From the NCBI GenBank assembly GCA_965219565.1, contig OZ244780.1:496001-560000 (forward strand): a stretch of DNA of 64,000 bases. Direction: 5' to 3'. Numbering within the stretch: the first letter of the stretch is position 1; every line of letters starts with the position of its first letter. A model generated the notes under the pieces. The model saw only the letters and a program-made list of their open reading frames with translations. It was not told where the DNA came from and did no database searches. This DNA comes from DAOUJI01 sp965219565 (GTDB lineage: Bacteria > Chloroflexota > Dehalococcoidia > Lucifugimonadales > JAGWBF01). The position numbers and the translations under genes were made by a program. Shown in pieces: positions 1 through 7,739 of the stretch.

Positions 1-493
1 ACTCCCCGTCGTATGAGAAGAGCTCCTGGGACAGGGCCAGCCTGATGATGTCGTGGGCCTCTATGAAACGGCCTCGCGACTCTTCCATAGGTATGTTGAA
101 GGTCTCGAACTCTACTCTGGCCGCCCCCCTGCCGAACCCGACGGTGATAGGCCTGCCCTTAAGCATCACGTCGAGAAAGGAGAGGTTCTCCGCCACGCGC
201 ACCGGGTCGTGCCAGGGCAATACGATGACCATCGTGGCCATGCCCACCCGCTGGGTCCTCCCGGCAAAGTAGTTCAGGAACTGGATAGCGTCGGGCATCA
301 GCTCGTAGGGCGTGAAGTGGTGCTCAGTGGCCCATATAGCGTCGTATCCCAGGTCTTCGACCATGTCCGCCAGCCGCAGGTCCTCCATGACCATCTCGTG
401 GTCCGGGTTCTTGGCCGGTTTGCTGAAGTCACCGGAAAGATACCTGGGCCAGTCCTCGTAGTTCTGGCAGAAGACGGAAACTCCGAACTTCAT
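1..493 (-). CDS. LLM class flavin-dependent oxidoreductase, N-terminal part (cut by window edge)
   Basis: The reverse strand is open from an ATG at 493 to the window edge, giving 164 residues of a luciferase-like monooxygenase fold. An AGGAGG ribosome site lies about 5 bases upstream of the ATG. The start MKFGVSVFCQNYEDW, the segment AIWATEHHF and the segment VLPWHDPVRVAE match the TIM-barrel of F420/FMN-dependent oxidoreductases. They are close to the complete paralogue at 9393-10577, which carries WSPEHHF and VLPWHDPVRVAE at the same places. Members of this family oxidise or hydroxylate varied organic substrates with a reduced flavin. The substrate cannot be read from sequence. The C-terminal half lies outside the window. 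Confidence 0.85.
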   Translation of the reverse strand, partial: MKFGVSVFCQNYEDWPRYLSGDFSKPAKNPDHEMVMEDLRLADMVEDLGYDAIWATEHHFTPYELMPDAIQFLNYFAGRTQRVGMATMVIVLPWHDPVRVAENLSFLDVMLKGRPITVGFGRGAARVEFETFNIPMEESRGRFIEAHDIIRLALSQELFSYDGE

Positions 494-670
494 GAAGCTC
501 CTCCTGTGAAACGGGTGGGTGAAGTTGGCCGGGCGGACGCCCGCGCCTGTGTAGCCGAGAGTATAGAAGGGAGTATATTAGCGCCCCGCGCCCGGCGTCA
601 AACTGCGCGCACGACGACGAGTCTGTCTGCGGAAGCGCACCAACGCGAGTCCCGGTGTTCTTGCTCAGGG

Positions 671-964
671 TCAGACATTGGTGAGGTCCCGCTCGACATA
701 AGGACGGACCTCCGAGCGCAACGCCTTCTCGGTGACAAGGTCAACATCCCGTCCCAGCAGGTCCTCCTCAATGTAGAACTGCACCCCAAAGTAAGTCCTA
801 GATGTAACCGGCCCATCAAATGAGACAAGGATGTTGACATCGCTGCTGTCTGTGGCCTGGTCCCGCGCAAAAGAGCCGAACAGAGCCAGCCCGGTCACGC
901 CGAATCGTTCCGAAAGAACTGGCTTGTGCGCTCTCAGCAAGGCCAGCACATCATCCCTGGTCAC
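671..964 (-). CDS. MNT-type nucleotidyltransferase (MntA-like antitoxin fold), orphan
   Basis: A 97-residue protein with the minimal nucleotidyltransferase signature: Gly30-Ser31 in LFGSFAR followed by SSDVNILV. In this family the residues after the GS motif are normally S-D-x-D, and the two aspartates bind metal. Here Asp42 is kept but the second position is Asn44, so catalysis may be impaired. Family members usually pair with a HEPN toxin (HepT), where the transferase AMPylates the toxin. No HEPN gene is seen on either side, so this looks like an orphan or a relic. The GTG start overlaps the TGA that ends an open stretch directly upstream. Confidence 0.75.
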   Translation of the reverse strand: MTRDDVLALLRAHKPVLSERFGVTGLALFGSFARDQATDSSDVNILVSFDGPVTSRTYFGVQFYIEEDLLGRDVDLVTEKALRSEVRPYVERDLTNV

Positions 965-1098
965 GTGTCTGTTCTCAATTCCGTATATGCCATGGCAACT
1001 ACGTCAATAGCAGGGATTATACCAATGTCCAAGTAAGCACAGTCCAGGTTCTCACTGATGTTGAACTCTTGGAGCTTCCGTGGAGCATGAGAGGCCCC
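965..1098 (-). other. Open in-frame stretch after the stop of the metallopeptidase-like gene (possible gene remnant)
   Basis: After the TAG that ends the 1099-1824 gene, the same frame stays open for 45 codons (contains LQEFNISENLD and GIIPAIDVVAMAYTEL). It closes with a TGA that overlaps the GTG of the nucleotidyltransferase. It has no start codon except an internal ATG ten codons from its end. It may be the tail of a lost gene, such as the partner of the nucleotidyltransferase, or read-through sequence. I do not recognise the family. Confidence 0.2.
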
Positions 1099-1824
1099 CT
1101 AGCCAAACGCATCCGATATACGCTTAACGAACGGCTTGTCCGCAGGATCGACTCTTGCATGCCATTCAGCTAGGTAGTCTTGGAACATAGATGGAGAGTC
1201 AGGCAGGTTGCGGATGGCGTTCCATCCTACGGGATCACTCTCGAAAATTGCCAAGAGGGAATATGCGACAACTGAGTTCTTTTCTCTCATGCAACAGTCT
1301 TTGCGTAAACCCTCTTCCTCAAATGATAGCCAAGTAGAAAGTGTCGTGCCTGTAGGTAATTGATGCTCCTTGCGCGACAGACGCTCCTGAACGTAGCTAG
1401 CCAGGGATTCACTGTAACCAGACCAGTTGGGATATGGCGGCTGCGTAAGCCATCTCTCCGCCATGCGACGAAGCGTGAATACAGAAGCCAATTCGCAGAT
1501 AGTCTCGTGAAACCAGTTATTTGGACTGTCCCTCAATCTTTCGTAGTCCGACAGAACATGACAGAACTCATGTGAGAATTGGTATGCAAATTGGGACCAC
1601 TTCCTGTCATGTGCTGTGAGTTCGATGAAGAAAGGTTGGTCGGTCGAAACCCGATAGTAAGTCATTGGATTCTCACTGCTAGACAGTGATGGCACGACAA
1701 CGACAGTGCCTGTGAGGGGATTCTTGAGCGATTGGGTCAAACTAGAAGCAGTGTCCATTAACAACAAAAGAATATCGATGGGGCGCGCTTCACCCCAACC
1801 GTATGGCGCAACGACAATCTTCAT
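1099..1824 (-). CDS. Hypothetical protein with HExxH zinc-metallopeptidase-like motif
   Basis: A 241-residue soluble protein with no signal peptide. His85-Glu86-Phe-Cys-His89 matches the HExxH zinc motif. A downstream HETICELAS segment (Glu107 or Glu111) could supply the third ligand, as in gluzincin peptidases. The rest has no family I can name. The start at 1824 is the first ATG, and a purine-rich GGAGGGAGAAGG lies a little far upstream. The gene is richer in A and T than the flanking oxidoreductase genes, which suggests acquisition. Function is inferred from the motif only; it could be an immunity-type or phage-derived metallopeptidase. Confidence 0.55.
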   Translation of the reverse strand: MKIVVAPYGWGEARPIDILLLLMDTASSLTQSLKNPLTGTVVVVPSLSSSENPMTYYRVSTDQPFFIELTAHDRKWSQFAYQFSHEFCHVLSDYERLRDSPNNWFHETICELASVFTLRRMAERWLTQPPYPNWSGYSESLASYVQERLSRKEHQLPTGTTLSTWLSFEEEGLRKDCCMREKNSVVAYSLLAIFESDPVGWNAIRNLPDSPSMFQDYLAEWHARVDPADKPFVKRISDAFG

Positions 1825-1964
1825 CTGGACATCAACCTTCTCCCTCCGAGACCAGTACCTGCCCCGTGATCACCATGTCAGCCGTTGATGTTGCTAACAA
1901 TTGTACTCCATCCCATCCCTTAAACACCCGCTGAAATGTCATATCCACTCTGCCCAACATGCTT

Positions 1965-1998
1965 TTGACAGTCTAATCGGCATATCGTGGTCTATAAT
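1965..1998 (+). promoter_or_regulatory. Candidate promoter of the Ldh-family gene
   Basis: A perfect TATAAT lies at 1993-1998, about 50 bases before the ATG at 2048. A consensus TTGACA at 1965-1970 is 22 bases upstream of it, longer than the usual 16-18. Either the -10 works with a weaker -35 or the pairing is fortuitous. Confidence 0.4.
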
Positions 1999-2047
1999 TG
2001 GTCGCAGTGAACATCGCCCCTGATTCCCCAATGCAAGGAGAGTCGTT

Positions 2048-3190
2048 ATGACCGACGCCAGGCAGACCGAAAAGACCTACGGCCAGTGGTGGGAGTCCTC
2101 GGAGGAGCAGGTGACCGTACGGCTGTCAGCCGTCGAAAAGGTGGGCATGGCCGCGCTAGGAGAGGCCGGAGCGTCCGAGGAGGACGCCGCTTTTCTCCTC
2201 AACATGGCAGTAGCCAAGGCTCTCCAGGGCGACTATGTCCGCGGACTGGGCTCGATTCGCAGGCACGTCACCGCTGCCAGGAACGGTTCCGTGAACATGA
2301 ATCCCACCATCGAGCACCTGGCGGACAAGGGAGCTATGGCTCTGGTCGACGGCGGCCCCAAGGCCCAGGACGCCCTGGTGTGCCGGTACGCCATCGACCT
2401 GGCCTGCGACAAGGCTCAGGAGTTCGGCGTCGGCTGGGTCAGCGCCCGTAGCTCCGGCGGCTCGCTGGCTCCCTTCATGAAGAGAGCGGCGGCCAGGGAC
2501 ATGGCGGCCATGGTATTCATCCAGGCCAGGTTCCCGGTGGTTGCGCCTATGGGAGGCTCCAGCCCTATGCTGGGAAACGCTCCAGTGGGCTTCGCCATAC
2601 CCGCCGGGCGGCACGACCCTGTGATAGTGGACATGTCCATCACCCAGACCTCGGCCAGTCCGGTGGCCGACGCTGCACGTCAGGGCAAGCCGGTGGCATC
2701 GGACATGATTCTGGACGCGTCAGGACAGCCCACCACCGACACATCGAACTTCCTGAAACCCGACTACCAGGGCCCCCTGTTCGTTCCCCAGGGGAGCATC
2801 CTTCCTCTGGGAGGCGCGCGCAGCGGCCACAAGGGCTACGCACTGGTCTTCTTTGTGGGGCTGTTGAGCTATCTGATGACGGACACCACCCCACCCTGGG
2901 ACCTGGCGTTGGACTCGGACAAGGATGGCCAGCCCGGGACCATGTTCCTGGCTATGGACCCGTCCAACATCATGCCCATCGACCGCTTCAAGGAGCAGGT
3001 GGACGATTTTATCGACCACATTACGTCGTCACCCAGGAATGAGGGTGTAGACCAAATCCTCTACCCCGGTCAGAGGTCCCAGCTGCTGCAACGCCAGGGA
3101 AGGGAGCGGGACAGCGTGACCATGCCTGCCAGCCAGTACCACGACCTGGCCGCGTTGGCCAAGGAGCTGGGAATGGACGGGGTCCTGTAG
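2048..3190 (+). CDS. Ldh family (malate/L-lactate/ureidoglycolate type) oxidoreductase
   Basis: A 380-residue protein of the Ldh_2 family (NAD(P)-dependent dehydrogenases of 2-hydroxy acids), of normal family length. Family features are the central MGGSSPMLGNAPVGFAIPAG segment and the glycine-rich GGARSGHKGYAL segment. An AAGGAGAG ribosome site supports the ATG. Two family hallmarks look altered: the usual S-H-G near residue 60 reads GDYVRGLG, and the catalytic N-S-x-H-F-G motif reads ARSSGGSL. The substrate or mechanism may therefore differ from malate/lactate dehydrogenases, or activity may be lost. The gene stands alone; neighbours give no pathway. Confidence 0.85.
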   Translation: MTDARQTEKTYGQWWESSEEQVTVRLSAVEKVGMAALGEAGASEEDAAFLLNMAVAKALQGDYVRGLGSIRRHVTAARNGSVNMNPTIEHLADKGAMALVDGGPKAQDALVCRYAIDLACDKAQEFGVGWVSARSSGGSLAPFMKRAAARDMAAMVFIQARFPVVAPMGGSSPMLGNAPVGFAIPAGRHDPVIVDMSITQTSASPVADAARQGKPVASDMILDASGQPTTDTSNFLKPDYQGPLFVPQGSILPLGGARSGHKGYALVFFVGLLSYLMTDTTPPWDLALDSDKDGQPGTMFLAMDPSNIMPIDRFKEQVDDFIDHITSSPRNEGVDQILYPGQRSQLLQRQGRERDSVTMPASQYHDLAALAKELGMDGVL

Positions 3191-3337
3191 GCCCGAGCAA
3201 GGAGGTCCCGGCTTTCACAGTTTCAGCAACTCTATTCAACAAGGCACTAGCGGAGACTGTGAATCGCCATCATGGACGCTTGACACTCGGAGCGGAGTAG
3301 AGAACAATGTCAAATCTAAAAGTGGGTAAACAGGTTC

Positions 3338-3790
3338 ATGCGCGACAGCAACAGTCAACTCGAACCCATCATTGATGGTCTGATTGCAAGCGGTCAGCTT
3401 GAGATTGTTGAAAACGTGAATTGGAGACCCCGCGATGGGTATTTACATTGTACATTACGGGCTAACCATCCAGACCATAGCGACTTACGCCTTGAGTTAA
3501 ACAAGAACCCTAATATTTCAAAGTTCAGCTTTCAACTGATCGTCTACGGCAAACCAGCACGACGATTCTGCTCCAGTCACACACACACAAACCCCCTGGA
3601 CTGCAGCCAAGCTCCAAATGAGCGTTTGTATCAAGAACACAAACATCGTTGGTCCGATGAAACAGGGGATGAATGCGCCTATAAGCCGGAGAACTTCAAT
3701 CTCTTTCCGCTCGAAGAGGCTTTTTTCTCATTCTGCGACGAGTGCGGCATAGAGTTTCGCGGGACTTGGAATGACCCTCCGCCCATTTAG
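3338..3790 (+). CDS. Hypothetical protein, DUF6978-like
   Basis: A 150-residue protein that begins with a helical segment and continues as a predicted mixed alpha/beta domain. It has paired Cys/His positions (RFCSSHTHT, FCDECGIEF). It resembles DUF6978-type proteins seen beside DUF1828 proteins, but this is from memory of the pattern. It sits immediately upstream of the DUF1828-like gene, so the two are probably co-transcribed. The base composition is less GC-rich than the chromosome around it, in line with a mobile two-gene module. Start context is weak. Confidence 0.5.
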   Translation: MRDSNSQLEPIIDGLIASGQLEIVENVNWRPRDGYLHCTLRANHPDHSDLRLELNKNPNISKFSFQLIVYGKPARRFCSSHTHTNPLDCSQAPNERLYQEHKHRWSDETGDECAYKPENFNLFPLEEAFFSFCDECGIEFRGTWNDPPPI

Positions 3791-3809
3791 CTCGGATGGA
3801 GACTGTAAT

Positions 3810-4598
3810 ATGACACTATGCGAGAACATTATTTTTCAATTGAACGATCATTTTGCCTCAGATATGGAATGCCTACGATCGGACTCCGGCTATCAAGTTG
3901 TAAGAACTCCGTTCTTGTACCCTGACGGCGACCATATCGAACTCTATTTGCGTAGTATGGATGACGGTCAGGTTCTCGCATCCGACGTCGGGCAGACCGT
4001 GATGAAGCTGGCCGAGTACGGATTCATCCTCCAGAATTCTTCACGGAGACGGGCTATGGCGATCCGAATCACCTCGTCACTGAGAGTGCAGTTCGACAAC
4101 GGAAGCCTATCAGTTGCAGTTCCATCTGACAGAGGCGGAGCCAGGATCTGGGACTTAATGATGGCCCTACAGAGATTGTCCGATTTGGTTTACATCGAAG
4201 AGTCTACCAGCCGGGGATATGACAGCCGAGGGGTTACTTTTGAACACCAATTTGAGAATTACGTCACCGAGAAGCAAATCACATACCGGCGCGCGGTGCA
4301 AATCCAACTCTCTAATGACTATCGGTTCACATCCAACTTCACATTGGGTGAAGGGGCGATCGTTCAACTGCTCTCCGCCAATTCCGCAGGTTATGCAAGA
4401 CGGAGAATGAACAATGTGTATGTCAATTTCTCCGAGATGAACATTGCCAAAGACCGCCGTGCTAGACTGGCAGTGGTAGACGATTCCAAAGACTTGTGGT
4501 CCGAGGCATTACTCGAACCTTTGACTCGTCAAGCGACGGAAGTGTTGTATTGGAAGAACAAGCCGAGCCTTGAACAGGCCCTTACAATTTATCCCTAA
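3810..4598 (+). CDS. DUF1828-domain-like protein
   Basis: A 262-residue protein whose N-terminal third (TPFLYPDGDHIELYLRS followed by VLASDVGQTVMKLAEYGF) fits DUF1828, a domain found in phage-related and accessory bacterial genes. An in-frame ATG at 3771 overlaps the upstream gene, but the ATG at 3810 has a GGAG about eight bases upstream and is preferred. The C-terminal two thirds are not recognised. The pair with the DUF6978-like gene is a plausible defence or toxin-antitoxin-like module; no catalytic motif is visible. Confidence 0.5.
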   Translation: MTLCENIIFQLNDHFASDMECLRSDSGYQVVRTPFLYPDGDHIELYLRSMDDGQVLASDVGQTVMKLAEYGFILQNSSRRRAMAIRITSSLRVQFDNGSLSVAVPSDRGGARIWDLMMALQRLSDLVYIEESTSRGYDSRGVTFEHQFENYVTEKQITYRRAVQIQLSNDYRFTSNFTLGEGAIVQLLSANSAGYARRRMNNVYVNFSEMNIAKDRRARLAVVDDSKDLWSEALLEPLTRQATEVLYWKNKPSLEQALTIYP

Positions 4599-4649
4599 GG
4601 AGCAGGAAACCCTGAACTTGAGAGGTCTGAGAATCCCCCACCCGTCAAA

Positions 4650-5978
4650 ATGAAGACTGACTTCATGCGACGAAGTTTGGCAGCAGCGTTGTTGTTCTTG
4701 GCAAGCGCTTCTGTCACCGTAGGTTGTGGGGAACGCGCGCCCAGCCCGACCCCAAATCCCCCCTTGCCCTCCCCGACACAAGTCCCACCTACAACTGTTT
4801 CAGCAGTCCCTACGGCCACCCCCGGGCCGTCCTTGGAGACGCCCACCGACACGCCTTCGACGTCAACTCCTTCTCCGGAGCCCAGCCCTACTTCAGCACC
4901 CCTGCGGCCGCTGATGGTGGAGCGCGTCTTCAGGAACTTAGACTTTCGGGGCCTTACCAACCTGACCCAGCCCGCCGCTGGAGACGACAGGTTGTTCGTC
5001 ACCGAGCAGTCGGGCCGGATTCTCGCGTTTACCAACGACCAGGATGTCGGTGAGGCACAGGTGTTCCTGGATATCCGGGACAACGTTAACGACTCGGGGT
5101 CGGAAGAGGGGCTGCTGGGCCTGGCTTTCGACCCTCGGTACGACGAAAACGGCTACTTCTACGTCTACTACTCCGCCTCTGGTCCACGCCGGTCTGTCGT
5201 CTCCCGGTTCCAGCTGAGCGCCGACGGCCAGACCGTCGACACCGGCAGCGAGCTGGTTATTCTGGAAATCGAGCAACCCTACCGCAACCACAACGGAGGT
5301 CAACTTGCTTTTGGCCCAGACGGGTTCCTGTACATAGGCCTGGGGGACGGAGGGGCGGCGGGAGACCCCATGGGCCACGGACGCAACACGAGAACGCTGT
5401 TGGGCTCCATCTTGCGAATCGACGTGTCGGAATCCACGCCGGAAACACCGTACACCATCCCCGCCGACAACCCCCTTCTGGACGACTCTGACGCCCGACC
5501 GGAGATATGGGCTTACGGGTTGCGGAACCCCTGGCGGTTCAGCTTCGACCGGGAAACGGGACAGCTTTGGACCGGAGACGTTGGTCAGAATACCTTGGAA
5601 GAGGTGGACCTAGTAGAACGGGGCGGTGACTACGGCTGGAACACGCTGGAGGGGACCAGGTGCTTTTCTCCACGCTCCTCGTGTGACCCAGCCGACACAG
5701 TCCCGCCGGTGTGGGAGTACCCCACGGGAGAAGAGGGCTGCTCGGTCATTGGCGGCTACGTCTATCGCGGCGAGAGGATTCCTTCACTGCGTGGCGCCTA
5801 TGTTTTCGGCGACTATTGCTCCGGCAAGATATGGGCCATCCGCTACGACGGCCAGGAAGTGACAGAACACTTGCTGCTGGCCGACACCGACCTGCGCATC
5901 GCTTCCTTAGGCCAGGACCGCAACGGCGCCCTCTACGTGCTCTCCCAGGACTCAGGCATCTATCGCCTGCGGCCCTAG
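4650..5978 (+). CDS. PQQ-dependent sugar dehydrogenase (glucose/sorbosone dehydrogenase family), lipoprotein
   Basis: A 442-residue exported lipoprotein. It has a signal peptide ending in a VTVGC lipobox (Cys near residue 26), then a Pro/Ser/Thr linker of about 60 residues, then a six-bladed beta-propeller of the GSDH family. Signature segments are LFVTEQSGRILAF, EEGLLGLAFDP, YRNHNGGQLAFGPDG, YIGLGDGGAAGDP, LRNPWRFSFD and GDVGQNTLEEVD. Family members oxidise aldose sugars or related polyols with PQQ at the cell surface and pass electrons to the respiratory chain. The histidine in the RNHNGG segment corresponds to the usual PQQ-site region. Likely monocistronic. Confidence 0.9.
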   Translation: MKTDFMRRSLAAALLFLASASVTVGCGERAPSPTPNPPLPSPTQVPPTTVSAVPTATPGPSLETPTDTPSTSTPSPEPSPTSAPLRPLMVERVFRNLDFRGLTNLTQPAAGDDRLFVTEQSGRILAFTNDQDVGEAQVFLDIRDNVNDSGSEEGLLGLAFDPRYDENGYFYVYYSASGPRRSVVSRFQLSADGQTVDTGSELVILEIEQPYRNHNGGQLAFGPDGFLYIGLGDGGAAGDPMGHGRNTRTLLGSILRIDVSESTPETPYTIPADNPLLDDSDARPEIWAYGLRNPWRFSFDRETGQLWTGDVGQNTLEEVDLVERGGDYGWNTLEGTRCFSPRSSCDPADTVPPVWEYPTGEEGCSVIGGYVYRGERIPSLRGAYVFGDYCSGKIWAIRYDGQEVTEHLLLADTDLRIASLGQDRNGALYVLSQDSGIYRLRP

Positions 5979-6073
5979 CGCTGCATCAAGCTTCCCGCCC
6001 ACTTCCGGTGTTGAATCAAGCAGGCTGACCATTCCTTGAAGAATCAAGGCCATGCATATTACTATTAGTGACT

Positions 6074-6391
6074 ATGACCGAAGAAAATATCGCCGTTCCA
6101 ATTCCCATGCCAGTTGTCTTGCTTCAATGCGGCGAAGCCTTAACGGACGAATCTACGTTGCATATGCGCGAGCCTCTGACTCTTCAAATGGAGCAAGAGG
6201 GGGAGTTCTACATCGCAAAATGCGACGAGTTGAACGAGTTCGGCTACGGCATGAACCCAATCGCCGCTGTACAGGATATACGCAACACCATAGCCGAGCT
6301 TTATTGGACATTGAAAGTGGACCAGGAGCGTCTTGGATCAGACCTCTCTAAGACTTGGCAGCGTTTGTCCGAACTAGTCTACGAAGCATGA
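6074..6391 (+). CDS. HicB-like antitoxin candidate
   Basis: About 105 residues. The core MEQEGEFYIAKCDELNEFGYG followed by MNPIAAVQDIRNTI has the partial RNase-H fold pattern of HicB antitoxins (E-x-G-x-Y-x-A-x-C). It overlaps the next gene by ATGA, the tight coupling expected of a toxin-antitoxin pair. The antitoxin comes first, the reverse of classical hicAB but seen in many genomes. A GTG six bases upstream is an alternative start. No DNA-binding tail is evident. Confidence 0.6.
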   Translation: MTEENIAVPIPMPVVLLQCGEALTDESTLHMREPLTLQMEQEGEFYIAKCDELNEFGYGMNPIAAVQDIRNTIAELYWTLKVDQERLGSDLSKTWQRLSELVYEA

Positions 6392-6657
6392 CCATCCGCG
6401 CCAGGGATTTCGATCTGCTGATCAGTAAATTCGGCTTCCAAACTCGCAACAGCGGAGATTTGCTGGCATGGTTCGAACATGACGGCAAGGTAGTCGTCCG
6501 GACCAAACGGTCGCATACCCGAGGCAGGGACTTGCCCTTTCAGCACAATATCCGCCAACAGATGAAGCTCAACGAGGAAGAGTTAACCCAGGCGCTGCGG
6601 TGTCACCTAGGCAGAGACGGCGATGTGGACTTGCTACGTCGCAAAGGCGTGATTTAA
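6388..6657 (+). CDS. HicA-like toxin candidate lacking the canonical catalytic His
   Basis: An 89-residue basic protein with the small double-stranded-RNA-binding-like HicA pattern: KFGFQTRNSGD, WFEHDGKVVVRTKRSH, then a C-terminal helix. Classical HicA mRNA interferases have GSH here and use that His; this protein has Ser22-Gly23-Asp24. It is either a divergent family with other active residues or a non-cleaving RNA binder. The start ATG overlaps the antitoxin-like stop; a longer frame back to 6355 is unlikely. Family call from pattern only. Confidence 0.6.
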   Translation: MTIRARDFDLLISKFGFQTRNSGDLLAWFEHDGKVVVRTKRSHTRGRDLPFQHNIRQQMKLNEEELTQALRCHLGRDGDVDLLRRKGVI

Positions 6658-6694
6658 GAGGGCCCAACCCAATTCCCAGTTCCCTTAGCGGAGC

Positions 6695-7708
6695 CTACAC
6701 CTCGCGCAGGGCGGGGAGAAGCTCGCGGGAGATCATGTCCATGCTGTGGAGAGCGGTTTCGGCCGGCATGCCCGCCCAGTGGGTGCGGACAACGAGGTGA
6801 TTGACGCCTATCTCTTCCCAGTAGGGCCTTAGCTGCTCGTAGCATTCCTCGGGCGAGCCTATGATGAAGCGGTCCTCCAGAAGGTCGTCGAAAGCCTGAT
6901 TGAAGGTCTCGTCCTCTGGCATGGCCTCGTCCTGGCCCCACGCTGCGTAGTCCTGGTACTTGCCCGCCAGGTATGGGCCTGCCATCTCCAGGGCCTTCCG
7001 GCGGTCGGAGCTGCAGAAGACCTCCTTGAGGCACGGCAACTCCGTGGGAAAGGGCTTGGCTAGGCGGTCCAGCTCTTCCCGGTACAGCCCGATCTGCCGC
7101 TTGATGGTTGCCGTCGTGGAGTGGGGGTTGATGAACCAGTTGTCTCCCACCCGTGCGGCTCGCTTGACGGCCCGGTCATTGTTGGCCGCGAACCACACCG
7201 GAGGGTGGGGCTTCTGGACCGGTCGGATGTTCATGTGCACCCCGTCCAGCTTGGTCACTTCGCTCTCGTGGGTGACTTGGTCCTCCGTCCATAGCCGCTT
7301 CACCAGCTCCAGGCACTCCTCGAATCGAGCTACCCGCTTGCCCCTGGGCACTCCGAACGCGTCGAACTCAGTGTCTCGGTAGCCAAGGCCGACTCCGAAC
7401 ACGAAATTTCCTCTGCATATCACGTCCAATGAGGCCACGGTTTCGGCCACGTAAACGGGATTGTGGAGGTTGAGGAGCAGGATGCCCAGCCCCAGGGTCA
7501 TGTCCCCGGCCTCGGCCTGCAGCCGCGCCAGGAACGGCACAAGTTGCAGCTGCTGGTTGTTGCCCTCGTTCAAGTAGTGCTGCCCTGAGAACAGCGAGTC
7601 CCAGCCGTTGTCCCGGGCATGGCGCACCATGAGGACCTGCTCGTCCAGGGCCTCCACCATGTCTTTGTCCAGATGCTGCTGGTTGGTGAGAAAGAGTCCG
7701 ACTTTCAT
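6695..7708 (-). CDS. LLM class flavin-dependent oxidoreductase
   Basis: A 337-residue TIM-barrel monooxygenase of the luciferase-like superfamily. Typical segments are NGWDSLFSGQHYLNEG, LGLGILLLNLHNPVYVAE, FVFGVGLGYRDTEFDAFGV and NDRAVKRAARVGDNWF. The frame is open upstream to 7891, but the MKVGLFLTNQQH start at 7708 has a GGAGAC upstream and is the natural N-terminus. It follows the amidohydrolase gene by 31 bases on the same strand. The pair probably forms an operon for breakdown of an organic compound: the oxidase inserts oxygen and the hydrolase cleaves or decarboxylates. The actual substrate is unknown. Confidence 0.9.
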   Translation of the reverse strand: MKVGLFLTNQQHLDKDMVEALDEQVLMVRHARDNGWDSLFSGQHYLNEGNNQQLQLVPFLARLQAEAGDMTLGLGILLLNLHNPVYVAETVASLDVICRGNFVFGVGLGYRDTEFDAFGVPRGKRVARFEECLELVKRLWTEDQVTHESEVTKLDGVHMNIRPVQKPHPPVWFAANNDRAVKRAARVGDNWFINPHSTTATIKRQIGLYREELDRLAKPFPTELPCLKEVFCSSDRRKALEMAGPYLAGKYQDYAAWGQDEAMPEDETFNQAFDDLLEDRFIIGSPEECYEQLRPYWEEIGVNHLVVRTHWAGMPAETALHSMDMISRELLPALREV

Positions 7709-7739
7709 GCTTCGTCTCCACGCGAGCTTCCAGAGCAGC

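Noticed and set aside
1965..1970. TTGACA as a full promoter with TATAAT at 1993
   Set aside because: The 22-base spacing is too long for a standard promoter, so only the -10 is trusted.
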